Assembly (NCBI RefSeq): GCF_028401425.1 | Contig: NZ_JAQOMS010000002.1 | Coordinates: forward strand, 2,852,001-2,916,000 | DNA: 64,000 nucleotides | Origin: Psychrosphaera algicola | GTDB taxonomy: Bacteria; Pseudomonadota; Gammaproteobacteria; Enterobacterales; Alteromonadaceae | Reading direction: 5' to 3' | Part shown: positions 29,055 to 39,067 of the stretch, in pieces | Layout of the letters: the number at the start of each line of letters is the position of its first letter | Numbering within the stretch: the stretch's first letter is position 1 | Made by a program: the position numbers and the translations under genes | The notes under the pieces: model-generated | Seen by the model: the letters and a program-made list of their open reading frames with translations, nothing else | Database searches by the model: none | What the model was told of the DNA's origin: nothing

Positions 29055-30470
29055 TTACGCTACTTGACTAGCGTTGGCTTTTTTAATTTCTTGGCGACGG
29101 CCAAGTTGTTCTTCAGCACGCTCTGCAATAATGCCTGCGCTTTGTTCTTGAATAGTGAACAAAATGTTTTTGCTGCGTGTATTTAACATGCTCGATAACA
29201 CTACCGTTGGAATGGCTACAACTAGACCTAAAACGGTTGTCATTAGGGCTGTAGAAATACCACCTGCCATAAGTTTCGGGTCACCGGCACCAAACAATGT
29301 AATTGCTTGGAACGTCTTAATCATCCCGGTAACCGTACCAAGTAGACCAAGTAGCGGTGCAACAACCGATACAATCTTGATCAAGGTTAAGTTACGCGTA
29401 ATCTTTGGCATTTCTCTGAGCATGGCTTCAGAAAGTTTAAGTTCTAGCGTCTCGTAGGCTACGTTAGGGAATTGTTGATTTACTTTTAGGACGCGGCCTA
29501 ATGGGTTGTTGTCGCTGAGTTCTTTAGATTTCAGCTGACGTTTCACTTTTTGACCGATAATGGTAAGAGCGACAAAACGTTCAAAGGCAATTAAGAAAGC
29601 GATAATACCGACAACGATAATGATGTAACCAACTGTACCGCCCTGTTCAACACGTTCTTGTGTGTTTGGTGCTTGTACTAGTAGACCTAAAATTGAACCA
29701 CCTGTAGGGTCTAGGGCAAATGGAACAACGTCATTAGTCGATGTTTGAAGCTCCTGAGCGTTATCTAAAAAACGACCAGAAGGTTGACGAATCAGCTCGG
29801 CAACAGTGCCCGTTGTTGGGTTTAAATCTAAGTATTTACCGTCGGCGACAAGTGAAAATGAACCAATGCGCAGAACTTCTTTATTTACTTTGTTGCCGTT
29901 GGCTTCTACAACGTCTGTTGTAAAACGAGCTACTTTGCCTTGTTCTGTCATTTCACGCTGTAGTTCGAACCAAACTTGCTCGATTTCTGCAATTGACGCT
30001 AAGTTAGAGCTGCCGCCCATGCTTTGGGCTAGTTCTTCGAAGAACACATCACGGCCTGGATATTGAGCCGACACGTTAGATAATTTAAATTTGCCTGCTG
30101 TATCACCAGAGACTTGTTGTAAAACGCCAAACAGTTCTTTTAAAGAACCCATGCGTTTGTTTAACGCTTCTGATAAGTCAGCTAATTTAAATTCGTTGTT
30201 TTCGAATTGTGTTTCTAACTTCTCAGAAGTTTTAATCGCATTGTTACGACGTGTAGTTGACTCGTTAAGCAATTTAACTTGTTCTGTTTTTTGAGATAGG
30301 AAACGTTGCTCACGGCTTTTATTTTCCTGTGACTGAGCAAGTTGACCTTGCTCTAAACGTTGTAATAACTCGTCTAAGTTAAGTGGTTTGGCTTCGTCGG
30401 CCGCAAACACTGAACATGCAAAACCAGTTGCGATGATTGCTGTTAAAGCGGGTTTAATAAACTTAATCAT
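29055..30470 (-). CDS. Large MotA/TolQ/ExbB family protein (TtpC-like)
   Basis: 471-residue member of the ExbB family with a long periplasmic N-terminal extension. A signal peptide (ALTAIIATGFACSVFAAD) precedes about 230 residues of coiled coil and an unknown domain (RLEQGQLAQSQENKSREQ); three membrane helices follow, ending with the ExbB signature VAPLLGLLGTVTGMIKTF. This architecture and position match TtpC, which Vibrio TonB2 systems need. It sits between DUF3450 (31 bp upstream) and exbB. Intact. Confidence 0.9.
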   Translation of the reverse strand: MIKFIKPALTAIIATGFACSVFAADEAKPLNLDELLQRLEQGQLAQSQENKSREQRFLSQKTEQVKLLNESTTRRNNAIKTSEKLETQFENNEFKLADLSEALNKRMGSLKELFGVLQQVSGDTAGKFKLSNVSAQYPGRDVFFEELAQSMGGSSNLASIAEIEQVWFELQREMTEQGKVARFTTDVVEANGNKVNKEVLRIGSFSLVADGKYLDLNPTTGTVAELIRQPSGRFLDNAQELQTSTNDVVPFALDPTGGSILGLLVQAPNTQERVEQGGTVGYIIIVVGIIAFLIAFERFVALTIIGQKVKRQLKSKELSDNNPLGRVLKVNQQFPNVAYETLELKLSEAMLREMPKITRNLTLIKIVSVVAPLLGLLGTVTGMIKTFQAITLFGAGDPKLMAGGISTALMTTVLGLVVAIPTVVLSSMLNTRSKNILFTIQEQSAGIIAERAEEQLGRRQEIKKANASQVA

Positions 30471-30501
30471 TTTTGTTAACCTTTAAATTCAGTGTCTGGG
30501 C

Positions 30502-31269
30502 TTATGGCGCGGCTTTGATTGGCATAACTAACAGGTCTGGGGCGAGTTGTTTTTTCGCCATACGCAGTCCTTTAGTAATGTGCATGCGATAGTCATCGCC
30601 AAGGTTTTGCCAAGATTGAGTTTCGTTATCCCAACGTCCTGCAACTGAACCATCACGAGTTTGATACATAAGAGCAACACGCCCGATACGTAAAAAATCA
30701 ACATCGCGTTGTTGACCATTCACATCGATGATGCCGGCGTAGGCTTCGATTGAACGTCCGTAGGCAACTTCAACTTGGTAAGCTTCTAATACGCGGCGAA
30801 ATTTTTCAGAAACAGCAACGTCTGCGCGTTCCATCATAGTGTTTAAGCCGGAAATTCGGTTTGCGCGTTCTTCAGGTAAAAACGGCACGTCTAATTCTAC
30901 AAACTGCGCTAACCCGTCAATCATGCGGATCATCAAAGGCGTGATTTGGCGTTCAATAACAGAAACTTGGTCAATATCTAAGTTGAGCTTTTTCATCTCA
31001 GCTAACTGATTGTTGATTTGCTTCTGTAGTTGATTGTTGTAAACGTCCAAACCTTCGATTTCTTTATTTACAGTTTGATACTGCTGAAATTTCGATTGTG
31101 TTTGTTCTGTTAATTTATCAATTTTAGCCTGTGACGTTGAAGCAGATGCAGTGATTTCACTGCTCTTTTCAATCACAGGTTGAAGTTCGTCTGCCTCAGC
31201 TAGGCTAGGCGTAATAACGCATGCAGCAATAATTGCTGAGCTGACTAAGTGTGTTGCAAATTTTTTCAT
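30502..31269 (-). CDS. DUF3450 periplasmic coiled-coil protein
   Basis: First gene of the TonB2 operon, about 255 residues. ATG 31269 is chosen because it gives a normal signal peptide (MKKFATHLVSSAIIAACVI) ending near SLAEA; the frame stays open further upstream without a plausible start. The mature part begins with a long coiled coil (TASTSQAKIDKLTEQTQSKF, YNNQLQKQINNQLAEMKKLN) and ends with a globular DUF3450 region (FLRIGRVALMYQTRDGSVAG). Proposed to bridge the ExbB-like channel and the periplasm; the exact role is unknown. A Pho-box-like array lies 59 bp upstream of the start. Intact. Confidence 0.85.
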   Translation of the reverse strand: MKKFATHLVSSAIIAACVITPSLAEADELQPVIEKSSEITASASTSQAKIDKLTEQTQSKFQQYQTVNKEIEGLDVYNNQLQKQINNQLAEMKKLNLDIDQVSVIERQITPLMIRMIDGLAQFVELDVPFLPEERANRISGLNTMMERADVAVSEKFRRVLEAYQVEVAYGRSIEAYAGIIDVNGQQRDVDFLRIGRVALMYQTRDGSVAGRWDNETQSWQNLGDDYRMHITKGLRMAKKQLAPDLLVMPIKAAP

Positions 31270-31327
31270 TAAATATGACCCCATAGAAACAATGAGCGTC
31301 ATTCTAGATAGGTAATGTGTCAGTTCT

Positions 31328-31356
31328 GCTACACAAATATTAAAGCTATGTGACAA
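31328..31356 (-). promoter_or_regulatory. Pho-box-like array upstream of the DUF3450-TonB2 operon
   Basis: On the minus strand, three 7-bp half-sites at exact 11-bp spacing: TTGTCAC, CTTTAAT, GTGTAGC. Outer sites resemble the PhoB half-site CTGTCAT; the middle one is weak. Predicted by eye only. Confidence 0.3.
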
Positions 31357-31520
31357 AGGTTGTGGAATTGTGACAACGAAATAAAAATGCCGTCTTGTCA
31401 CATTTTGATCATCTAATACATTTAACTTAGCGCCATTCCGTTGGTCAATAGAGAAGTATCAGACCGTACTGGTCATCATATAAAATTTATATGAAAAACA
31501 GGTTACGGCTGAGTTAAGTA

Positions 31521-33284
31521 ATGATGATGTATCCAAAAGAATATAAATTACTGTTGCAGGAATTGATAAATGAGCAAAACCTGCAAATTGTTTTTCAGCC
31601 GATATTTGACGTTATTGGCCAAGAACCAATGGGTTATGAAGCATTAACGCGCGGCCCTGTTTCTCATCCACTGCAGTTTCCTAATGTATTGTTTGAAGTG
31701 GCTCATGCATTTGGACTATTGTCCGAGTTAGAGCTTTTATGCCGCAGACTCGCATTTAAACGATTTGCTGAATTGGAACTTGCTGGCAAACTATTTATTA
31801 ATGTAAGCCCGCATACAATTGAACAAAAGTCACATCCCCATGGCGAAACCATAAAGTTACTTCAGCAATTTGGGATCAAACCTGAAAAGTTAGTGATTGA
31901 AGTTACAGAGCGTTTTGAAGCTACTGATCCGTCTTTATTAAAAGACAGTTTGCAGCATTATCGGAACATGGGACTGCAAATTGCGATAGACGATTTAGGA
32001 ACTGGCCACTCTGGATTAAAACAGTGGGCAGAGCTACGCCCAGATATAGTCAAGATTGACAGGTACTTTATTAGTGATTGCCATAACAACATTGTTAAGC
32101 GCGAATTATTACGAACCATTTTTGAAATGGGTAAAGCGACAGGGGTGAGTATTATTGCTGAAGGTATTGAACAGCATGATGAATATATACTGTTAAAAAA
32201 CTTAGGCATGCAATACGCACAGGGCTTCTTATTAGCTAAACCGAATGTTTCACCGCAGAGTACATTCCCAAGCCAGTTAATACAATGTGTTGTTGGGAAA
32301 ACAGAAGTCACAGGGTTTGATACTGAGCAATTTGAAATAGGTAACCTAGTTAAACCCGTTATGCCTGTCAAAGCTGACCGTAAATGCATCGAAGTTTATA
32401 ACACTTTTAAAAGTGACGATAACCAACTTTGTGTTGCAGTCGTAGACGAGTACAACCAACCAATTGGTTTAGTATATCGTGATCAACTGGCTGAGTTATT
32501 TTCAAGCGATTTTGGTCGCGCATTATACGAACGCAAAGACATCGACATGGTGATGAATCCAGTAATGTTTTCGGTTGAAATTGGCTCGCCAATAGATGAG
32601 ATCAGTAAGTACATTACCGATAACGACGAGTTTGATAAACGTCCTGAATTTATTGTAGTAAACAAAGGCAAATATGTTGGCTTGGCTAATGTTAGGTCCT
32701 TGTTAAAAAAATGACGGAGGAAAAAATCAAACATGCGCAACACGCCAACCCGCTCACAATGTTGCCTTAGCAATGTGGTTATCCAGCAACGTATCAACCA
32801 TTTACTGAGCTACAATATTCCTTTTTCCATGGCGTACTTTGATTTAGATTATTTCAAACCCTTTAATGACATTTATGGGTACGCCGCAGGAGACAACGTC
32901 ATTAAGCTGGTTGCCGATATTTTGTCGGAAATCTGCCGAGAGCATTTTGTTGGTCATGTCGGAGGCGACGATTTTGTCGTTATTTTTCAGTCCGGCGATT
33001 GTAAAGAGCACTGTCTTAACGTTTTAGAATGTTTTAATCAGCGGATAAGTCATTATTTTCAACCCGAGCATTTGATCCAGCGCGGCTATATGGCAAAAGA
33101 CCGCGAAGGTAACGAACGACGTTTTCCTCTATTAGATTTATCCTGTGGTGTTATAAGTCCGGATGTTGAACTTATGGATACCCACCATGAAGTGTCGTTG
33201 TTAGCATCAGAAGCCAAAAAACAGTCGAAACAGGTTTCCTCTGGCATTGTCTATTTGCAAACGACAGAGGTAAGAACGGCATAG
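31521..33284 (+). CDS. EAL-CBS-GGDEF cyclic-di-GMP protein (two frameshifts)
   Basis: Cytoplasmic c-di-GMP turnover protein of about 588 residues. The N-terminal EAL phosphodiesterase domain (YEALTRGP, EVTERF, DDLGTGHSG, KIDRYFI, AEGIEQ) is followed by a CBS-domain pair (about residues 275-395) and a C-terminal GGDEF domain (FDLDYFKPFNDIYGY, HVGGDDF). The frame breaks at about 32711 (seven A, expected eight) and at 32765-32770, where CCTTAG stands for CCTGG in the Leu-Pro-Gly-Asn motif. The GGDDF variant keeps acidic residues, so cyclase activity is possible. It is divergent from the TonB2 operon. Confidence 0.88.
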
Positions 33285-33327
33285 GCAGTAGCTTTAGTAA
33301 ACTGTTAAATGCCAGTGGGTTATGGCT

Positions 33328-34174
33328 TTACATCACCCAAGGTTCATCAGTGTCTAGGCTGATTTTTAAGCTGCTGATAACATTTTTTAATGTGCTCGTT
33401 GTTTGACCAGCCCGATAAATCACATAAATCGGATATGAAAACTCCGGTGAGTTAGGAACCATTTCTAATTGACCGGAACGTAAATAGGTTTCAACAACCC
33501 GAGTTCTAAAGTAACCATTGCCACCGCGGCTTAACATAAATTTTAATGCAAGTGGCCCTAAATTAAAGCTCAGTGCAGCTTGGCGAGGAACGGGCAGGGC
33601 GGCGTCAAACTTGTTTTTAAAATCGGCGCCCCAGTCGATAAATAGATTGGGTAATGCCGACTCAGTTGAACGTACATGCACTAATTTTTCTTCGGCGACT
33701 TGTTCTACCGTCAGGCCCGAATAATAGTTTGGTTGATGCACAACTATGGCGTCTAAGTTTCCAAGTTGCAGTTGTTCAACTAATTTTTCGGTCGCCGCCA
33801 CTTCAGTGTGCGCTGTTATCGACGGGTGTTGGTGTGTGAGTTGGTTTAGCCAGTTTACGACAATAGGATTCCACAAGCTTATATCGGCACCAATGTGTAC
33901 AGATTCACTCAGGTTTATCGGCAGTCGTAATTGTGCTTCGGGCATTTTCCCAGGTTTGCACTAAAGCCAATGCGTATTTAGCAAATACCTCACCTTCCCG
34001 GGTAAGCTTGGCACCGGAACGATTGCGAACAAATAAGGTGCAACAAAGTTGCGCTTCCAAACTCCTAACCCTTGATGTAACAGCGGTTTGAGTGATATTG
34101 AGTTTCTGAGCGGCCTCGATAAAAGTGCCTGTGCCCATGATCGCTAAAAATGTCTTGGCGAGTGAAATATCCAT
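33328..34174 (-). CDS. LysR-family transcriptional regulator (frameshift near 33938)
   Basis: LysR regulator of about 282 residues. The N-terminal winged helix (MDISLAKTFLAIMGTGTFIE, AAQKLNITQTAVTSRVRSLE) and the substrate-binding domain (VHIGADISLWN, LDAIVVHQPNY) are both clear. The frame breaks between WENAR and AQLRLPINL near 33938. ATG 34174 gives the usual MDIS start. It is divergent from the HPP-family gene, about 236 bp away, and so is a likely regulator of it. Confidence 0.88.
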
Positions 34175-34410
34175 TAGTATCAATATTTTTCATATTAAAG
34201 ATGTTTAATATTCGTTATACAAACACATTTGCATCTTTTAGTCTCCTCCAATTGCAAATTTGGAGCATGTTTTGAGAACGTTTGTTATATCGAAGCAGGA
34301 TTGGAACGAAGGTCGTTTTAATTGTGGTGGGATAAAAACAACGATGTTTGTTATCCCTTTGATGAAGTCATATTTGGCATTAAACCGTTTTGTATTTTGG
34401 TTACGGCATA

Positions 34411-35378
34411 ATGGCTGAGTCTCAAAAATCAAATCGTAGAGTTAACTCGCCTCAAGTTTACGCAACTTTTTTAAAGCTCATAGGCTTTGAAAGCAGTAAA
34501 ACCACATTTGCTGAAAAACTCATTTCTGGGGTCGGGGCAACTTTTGGGATCTATTTCTGCTTTGTCTTATCTCAAATCTATTTGCCCAGCGATTACTCAT
34601 CTATTTTACTAACGGCAATGGGCGCAACTTCAGTGCTTATTTTTGCGTTACCCCACGGCGCATTATCGCAACCATGGAGCGTATTTGGCGGTCATCTTAT
34701 TTCCACAGGGTGTGGCTTTTTAGCTTTTAGTATTGTGCCTGATGTACAACTGGCAAGTGCACTTGCGGTCGGGCTAGCGGTGTTTTCAATGTACATATCA
34801 AAGTGCCTTCACCCGCCCGGTGGCGCAACAGCCTTGTATATTGTGTTGACTGCTCACAGTGCCTAGGGTTTTGTTCTGTGGGATTTTGTTAGCGTTGTGT
34901 TGATTAACATCGGCGTATTAGTGTTATTTGCAGTCGTGTTTAACAACTTGTTTCATTGGCGTCGCTACCCAGCTTATTTAACGTTTCATCACGCGGAAGT
35001 GCCAGATAATAAACAACATCTTAGTCACGAAGATTTTAATGCAGCGCTACTGCAGCTCGACTCGTTTGTGGATGTTAGCACCGATGAGTTAATCACCATT
35101 TGTGAGCTGGCTTTGGAGCATGCGAAACATGCCCAGGTGGAGATGACATTTTAATTACCCCAGCTTGTTTTTATAGCAACGCCGGTCTGGGCATGGCGTG
35201 GGATGTTCGAGAAGTCATTCGGGTGACCAAAACAGATGTGGTCTATCGATCAGCGACCAACAAAGCTGAACCAATAAACCGTTGTCATTTAACAGAGTTT
35301 AAACGCTGGGCAAAATACGAGGTTGAATTTGAACATAACGCATGGCTCAAGAAACAACGATTAAAAGCCGTTTCTTGA
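34411..35378 (+). CDS. HPP family membrane protein (in-frame TAG and frameshift)
   Basis: Inner-membrane protein of about 322 residues. Four predicted membrane helices surround the name-giving CLHPPGGATALY motif; the last 120 residues are a soluble tail (ITICELALEHAKHAQ, GMAWDVREVIRV). TAG at 34864-34866 interrupts the fourth helix region within CCTAGG (34862-34867), and one base is missing near 35133 just after a CCAGG (then DDILITPACFYSNAGLG). Plant relatives of the HPP domain transport nitrite in chloroplasts; the bacterial role is unclear. ATG 34411 gives MAESQKSN. Confidence 0.83.
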
Positions 35379-35409
35379 GGCAACTTCATTAGCTTCTTGT
35401 TGCCTTATT
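35378..35409. terminator. Hairpin between the convergent HPP and chemotaxis genes
   Basis: Inverted repeat AGGCAAC (35378-35384) with GTTGCCT (35399-35405) followed by TATTTATT on the plus strand; overlaps both gene ends. Confidence 0.6.
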
Positions 35410-37342
35410 TATTCAAAAACGTGGCGGTTATCTTATTGGCTTGTTCCGTCACCGACCCCTGCACCTGAACGACTTGTTGCTTGGCTGTGGTAACGGTTTC
35501 TGTTACTTGAGACATTAACCGCTCGAACTCATTAAAGTCATTTTGTTGTTGTTGCGCACAACTTAAGGTTTGCTCGGCAACATCCGAAGATGTTTGCGCT
35601 TTGTGGCGCACTTCGTCAGTAGTTTCAATTAATGACTGAGCAATATGTGTTTGTTGCTCTGCGGCCGTCGATATTTGCTGGAAATTATGTTGTAGGTGGT
35701 CACTATGGGCAGTTAACTCATTCAGGATATCACTTGTGTTGTCGAGTGATTCTTGGGTTTTCATTGCGAGCTTTCTTACTTCGTCGGCAACAACCGAGAA
35801 TCCGCGACCATGTTCGCCGGCTCTGGCAGATTCAATTGCAGCGTTAAGCGCCAGCAAGTTAGTTTGGCCAGCGATGTTTTTGATCACATCCATAACCTCT
35901 TGCACGCTAACAATACTATTGATGAGTTGCTCTAACTTAGCGTAGCTGGTTTTGACTTGTTGTGCCGTAGATTGGCTTGCAGCTAACATTTGGTCAGCCC
36001 CTCGCGGCCTATAACCATTGCCTTTGAAGTGTCTTGGGCGTTTTGTTCAACATCTTTGGCGAGTTCGTTTAATCGATTGTTGATATGCGACAAATTAGCT
36101 AAAACGGCTTGCGTTTCAGAAACCTTATTTCCGGTTTCGTCTGTTGCCTGTGCAATTTCTTCGGTTTGCTCTATTAGTGAGTTTAGCGCATCTGAAACAA
36201 CAACCATTTGTTCAGACTTTTGTTCTGCTTCTTGCTTTTGCATCGTTAGCAATTGGTCAAATGAACGGGCAATTTCACCAAATTCAGAATTTGCATCGCT
36301 ATTAATCGCCACCATTTCACCCGTATTTACCAACTTATCAAACGCATCTCGTAGCGCTCTTAGCGGTTTCAATACTAAGGTATGTTGGACAAGGTAATTA
36401 CCACCAACAATCAAGGTCGTTGCCAACATCATGATAGTAGTTAGAACCGTGACAAACTGATAAGTGTTTTGCTTTTGCTGAGTTATGTGGATAGCAACTT
36501 GTTCAGTTATTTGCTCAAGCTTATTTATGTCGGTTTTAATTTCGGCTAGCGACAACAAGCGGTTATCTATGGTCTTAGTCGTATTTTGGAGCTCTTTTGG
36601 GTAGCGATTTACAACGCTTCTGAGCGTGCTTATAAACTCTTCCGCGATGTCAGTTTTGTCATCGTCATCATCAAAAAGTCTAAGCCGTCGTCTTCTGATT
36701 CGGCAAATACGCCTAAAAGGCCGATGTTTGACAGTTCGTTATTCAATTGCGTTAAATTGGCGAGCGATCTGTCGATATTTAATTTAAAAGCGTCATCACC
36801 GGATGCCACAAAAAACAAGCGATAATGGGATAACTGCTGCGACTCATATAAAAACGAAGAAGCTAGGTGCAGTAGTTTTTTGCGACTTTAGGGTCATTGT
36901 CAAAATTTAGACTGGCGTAATCGGCCAAGCTATCTGCAGCACCAAATAATTCTCTTTCTGCATTATCGAGCAGTGCATTTTCATTGCCGCCTAACTTACC
37001 GAGTGCACGGTATTTTCCAGCCATTTTCTGTTGAATATTGGAAAGTTCAGAGGTTAATAGCTTAGTCGTCTCAAGATCGAAATTTTCGGTTTTTATTTGA
37101 GTTTTTATTTGTTCTACAAACGAGTCCGCATCGCTCAGTAAGAGCGCATCACCTGAATTTAAGTACATTTGTATCGTGCGATAAAGCCGAATGTTAATGT
37201 CTTGATAAACTTGACGGTAGCTCGAGTCGTTAACATCCGCTTGCACCAATCTTTGTTTAGCCCAGAACAGGATTAAGGTTAATGCTAAAACGACAGTAAA
37301 GATGGTGAACGAACTGGTACGAACTATGGTTGAAATTCTCAT
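35405..37342 (-). CDS. Methyl-accepting chemotaxis protein (three frameshifts)
   Basis: Membrane chemoreceptor of about 646 residues. The first helix (SSFTIFTVVLALTLILFW) is followed by a periplasmic ligand domain of about 250 residues, a second helix (VLTTIMMLATTLIVGGNYLV), a HAMP region, and the cytoplasmic signalling domain with the hairpin tip motif GQTNLLALNAAIESARAGEH (about residue 490). Homopolymer losses break the frame near 36878 (A run), 36673 (T run) and 35998 (G run); the three joins restore continuous helices. The stimulus is unknown; no che genes are nearby. Confidence 0.9.
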
Positions 37343-37459
37343 TTAAAAACACAAATCTAAGAAAATATGGCGACATACTATTTTAGAAATGTGTCAGTTA
37401 AATGACATTGTAGGATAAATCCGCAAACTAGTATTAATGCTGAGTTTTAGGGAAATAAG

Positions 37460-37486
37460 GCTTTGGTCGCAACTTACGACCAAAGC
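37460..37486 (-). terminator. Terminator after dapE
   Basis: 10-bp perfect stem GCTTTGGTCG (37460-37469) with CGACCAAAGC (37477-37486), loop 7; on the minus strand it is followed by CTTATTT. Confidence 0.8.
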
Positions 37487-37496
37487 AATTACGTAA

Positions 37497-38733
37497 TTAG
37501 GCTAATATTTGTAACAAAACCGACTTATAAACTTTGGTGAGTTCATGCAAGTCATGTTTTTTAACGTGTTCGTCTGTTTTGTGGATGGAATGATTGGGTA
37601 ATCCGAGCTCAACCACTTGGCAACCCGCCGCAGCGATAAAGCGACCATCTGATGTACCACCAGACATTGAAAGGCGCGGAAATAGCTTAAGTTCGTTAAA
37701 AATAGCCCGTTCTACTTCTGCGATTAGATCGATATCCTGCGGCGCAATATGAGTAGGAATATTGATATTTTGGCTTGCTTCATCAACGATACTACTGCCG
37801 CTGGTAAAGTAAGGTTTGCAAGGCCGAGACCACTTAATATCAATGTTTTTAGTCAATTGCTTTAGTTGCATTAAGCCATCTGTAATGCGCTTAATGATTT
37901 GCTCTTGGGATTGTTTGTGGCTGTACCGTACATTAAATCGTAGCGTGCATTGACCCGGAATGATGTTATCTGTCCATGTTCCTGTGTCTATGCTAGTGAT
38001 TTGTAACTGACTACCAGGAAGTCTTTGCTGCCTTCATCCCACGACAGTTCACTCAACCAACGACCTAACATCATCGCTTTGTGCGCTGCGTTATTAGCGT
38101 CCTGAGGATAAGCAACATGGCCTTGTACGCCTTGGATCACAACCTCGCCTGAGACAGAGCCGCGACGGCCGACTTTTATCACGTCGCCCACTTTACTTTG
38201 ACTGCTCGGTTCGCCGATGATGCAGTAATGTGGTACTTCATCTCGTTGCTTTAAATACTCCATGATTTCAGCAGTCCCGAATTCAGCTTCGCCTTCTTCA
38301 TCAGAAGTGATCAAGAAGTAAAATGTGAAATCGTCGAGATTAATATGAGGCAAGGCATGTTCAAATGCAGTTAACATGGCTGCGATTCCGCCTTTCATAT
38401 CTGCAACACCGCGTCCGATCAGCAGACCGTCTACGTCCGTTAATGTGAACGGATCCGCCGACCACTGTTCAGGATATGGGGCCGGAACCACGTCAGTGTG
38501 TCCTGCAAAGGCTATGCGTGTTTTGCCTTTACCAATCTTGGCAACAAGGTTAGAAACCCCTCGACTTCAAAAGCATGGCATTGCATGCCGAGCCTTTGGA
38601 ACACACGTGACAAGTATTGCTGACAGCCAGCATCATTTGGCGTGATGGATGGGCGGTGAATAAGTTGGACTAAATGTTCCATTGTCTGGTCCAGATCAAA
38701 CTTAGGTTGATCCATAACGGTTTGAGTTTGCAT
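37497..38733 (-). CDS. dapE: Succinyl-diaminopimelate desuccinylase-like M20 peptidase (two frameshifts)
   Basis: Zinc hydrolase that yields LL-diaminopimelate for lysine and peptidoglycan synthesis. Metal ligands and catalytic residues are in order: AGHTDVV, GRGVADMKGG, SDEEGEAEFG, GHVAYP (dimerisation lid), MSGGTSDGRF and the final NHSIHKTDE. The frame breaks near 38564 (GGGG, one G short, before VSNLVAKIG) and at about 38015-38019, beside CCAGG, where Phe-Pro-Gly-Ser is expected. ATG 38733 gives MQTQTVMDQPKFD; the N-terminus is slightly long. Repaired length is about 412 residues. Confidence 0.9.
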
Positions 38734-38970
38734 AATTCTTTTACATATCTGTAACAATTGGTGCTATTTAACCCTGTCAACATGACAATATTGTTATCTT
38801 TAAATGAATGAATTATGACATCTCAGTGACAGGCGTTAATGTCCCGTATTTCAGCCGAATATGAATAAACATCTACTGCAAGATAACGCGTCAATGATGG
38901 ATGATTTTGTTAAAAACCAAGGCATAAATTAATGCTGTCATTAAGGCATATGTAGCGGTGAGCGTGGTGT

Positions 38971-39018
38971 GTTTATCCACAATATACTGATATAAAATAA
39001 TGAAATTGTGGATAAAAC
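38971..39018. other. Pair of inverted consensus DnaA boxes forming a hairpin
   Basis: TTATCCACA at 38973-38981 and its exact reverse complement TGTGGATAA at 39007-39015 lie in opposite orientation within a 12-bp inverted repeat (38972-38983 with 39005-39016). The intervening 21 bp is AT-only apart from two bases. Lies between dapE and the TonB-dependent receptor gene. Confidence 0.6.
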
Positions 39019-39033
39019 ATGGTTGTTGCGTTC

Positions 39034-39059
39034 CCCTGTCGCGTTAATAAGCGACAGGG
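39034..39059. terminator. Hairpin after the TonB-dependent receptor gene
   Basis: 9-bp GC-rich stem CCCTGTCGC with GCGACAGGG, 8-nt loop, 9 bp past the receptor's corrected stop. No clear U-tract on the minus strand, so termination strength is uncertain. Confidence 0.55.
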
Positions 39060-39067
39060 AGCTTAGA

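Noticed and set aside
31402..31520. CRP site in the TGTGACA/TGTCACA sequences before the DUF3450 operon
   Set aside because: Half-sites are not arranged as TGTGA-N6-TCACA at the right spacing, so they were not called as CRP.
34862..34867. CCTAGG as a mobile or regulatory motif
   Set aside because: The same hexamer also occurs harmlessly inside intact codons (for example near 19193, 24354 and 50674); the disruptive copies fit an error model better.
38973..39015. Replication origin
   Set aside because: Only two DnaA boxes, no AT-rich unwinding region with further boxes, and none of the usual origin-proximal genes.
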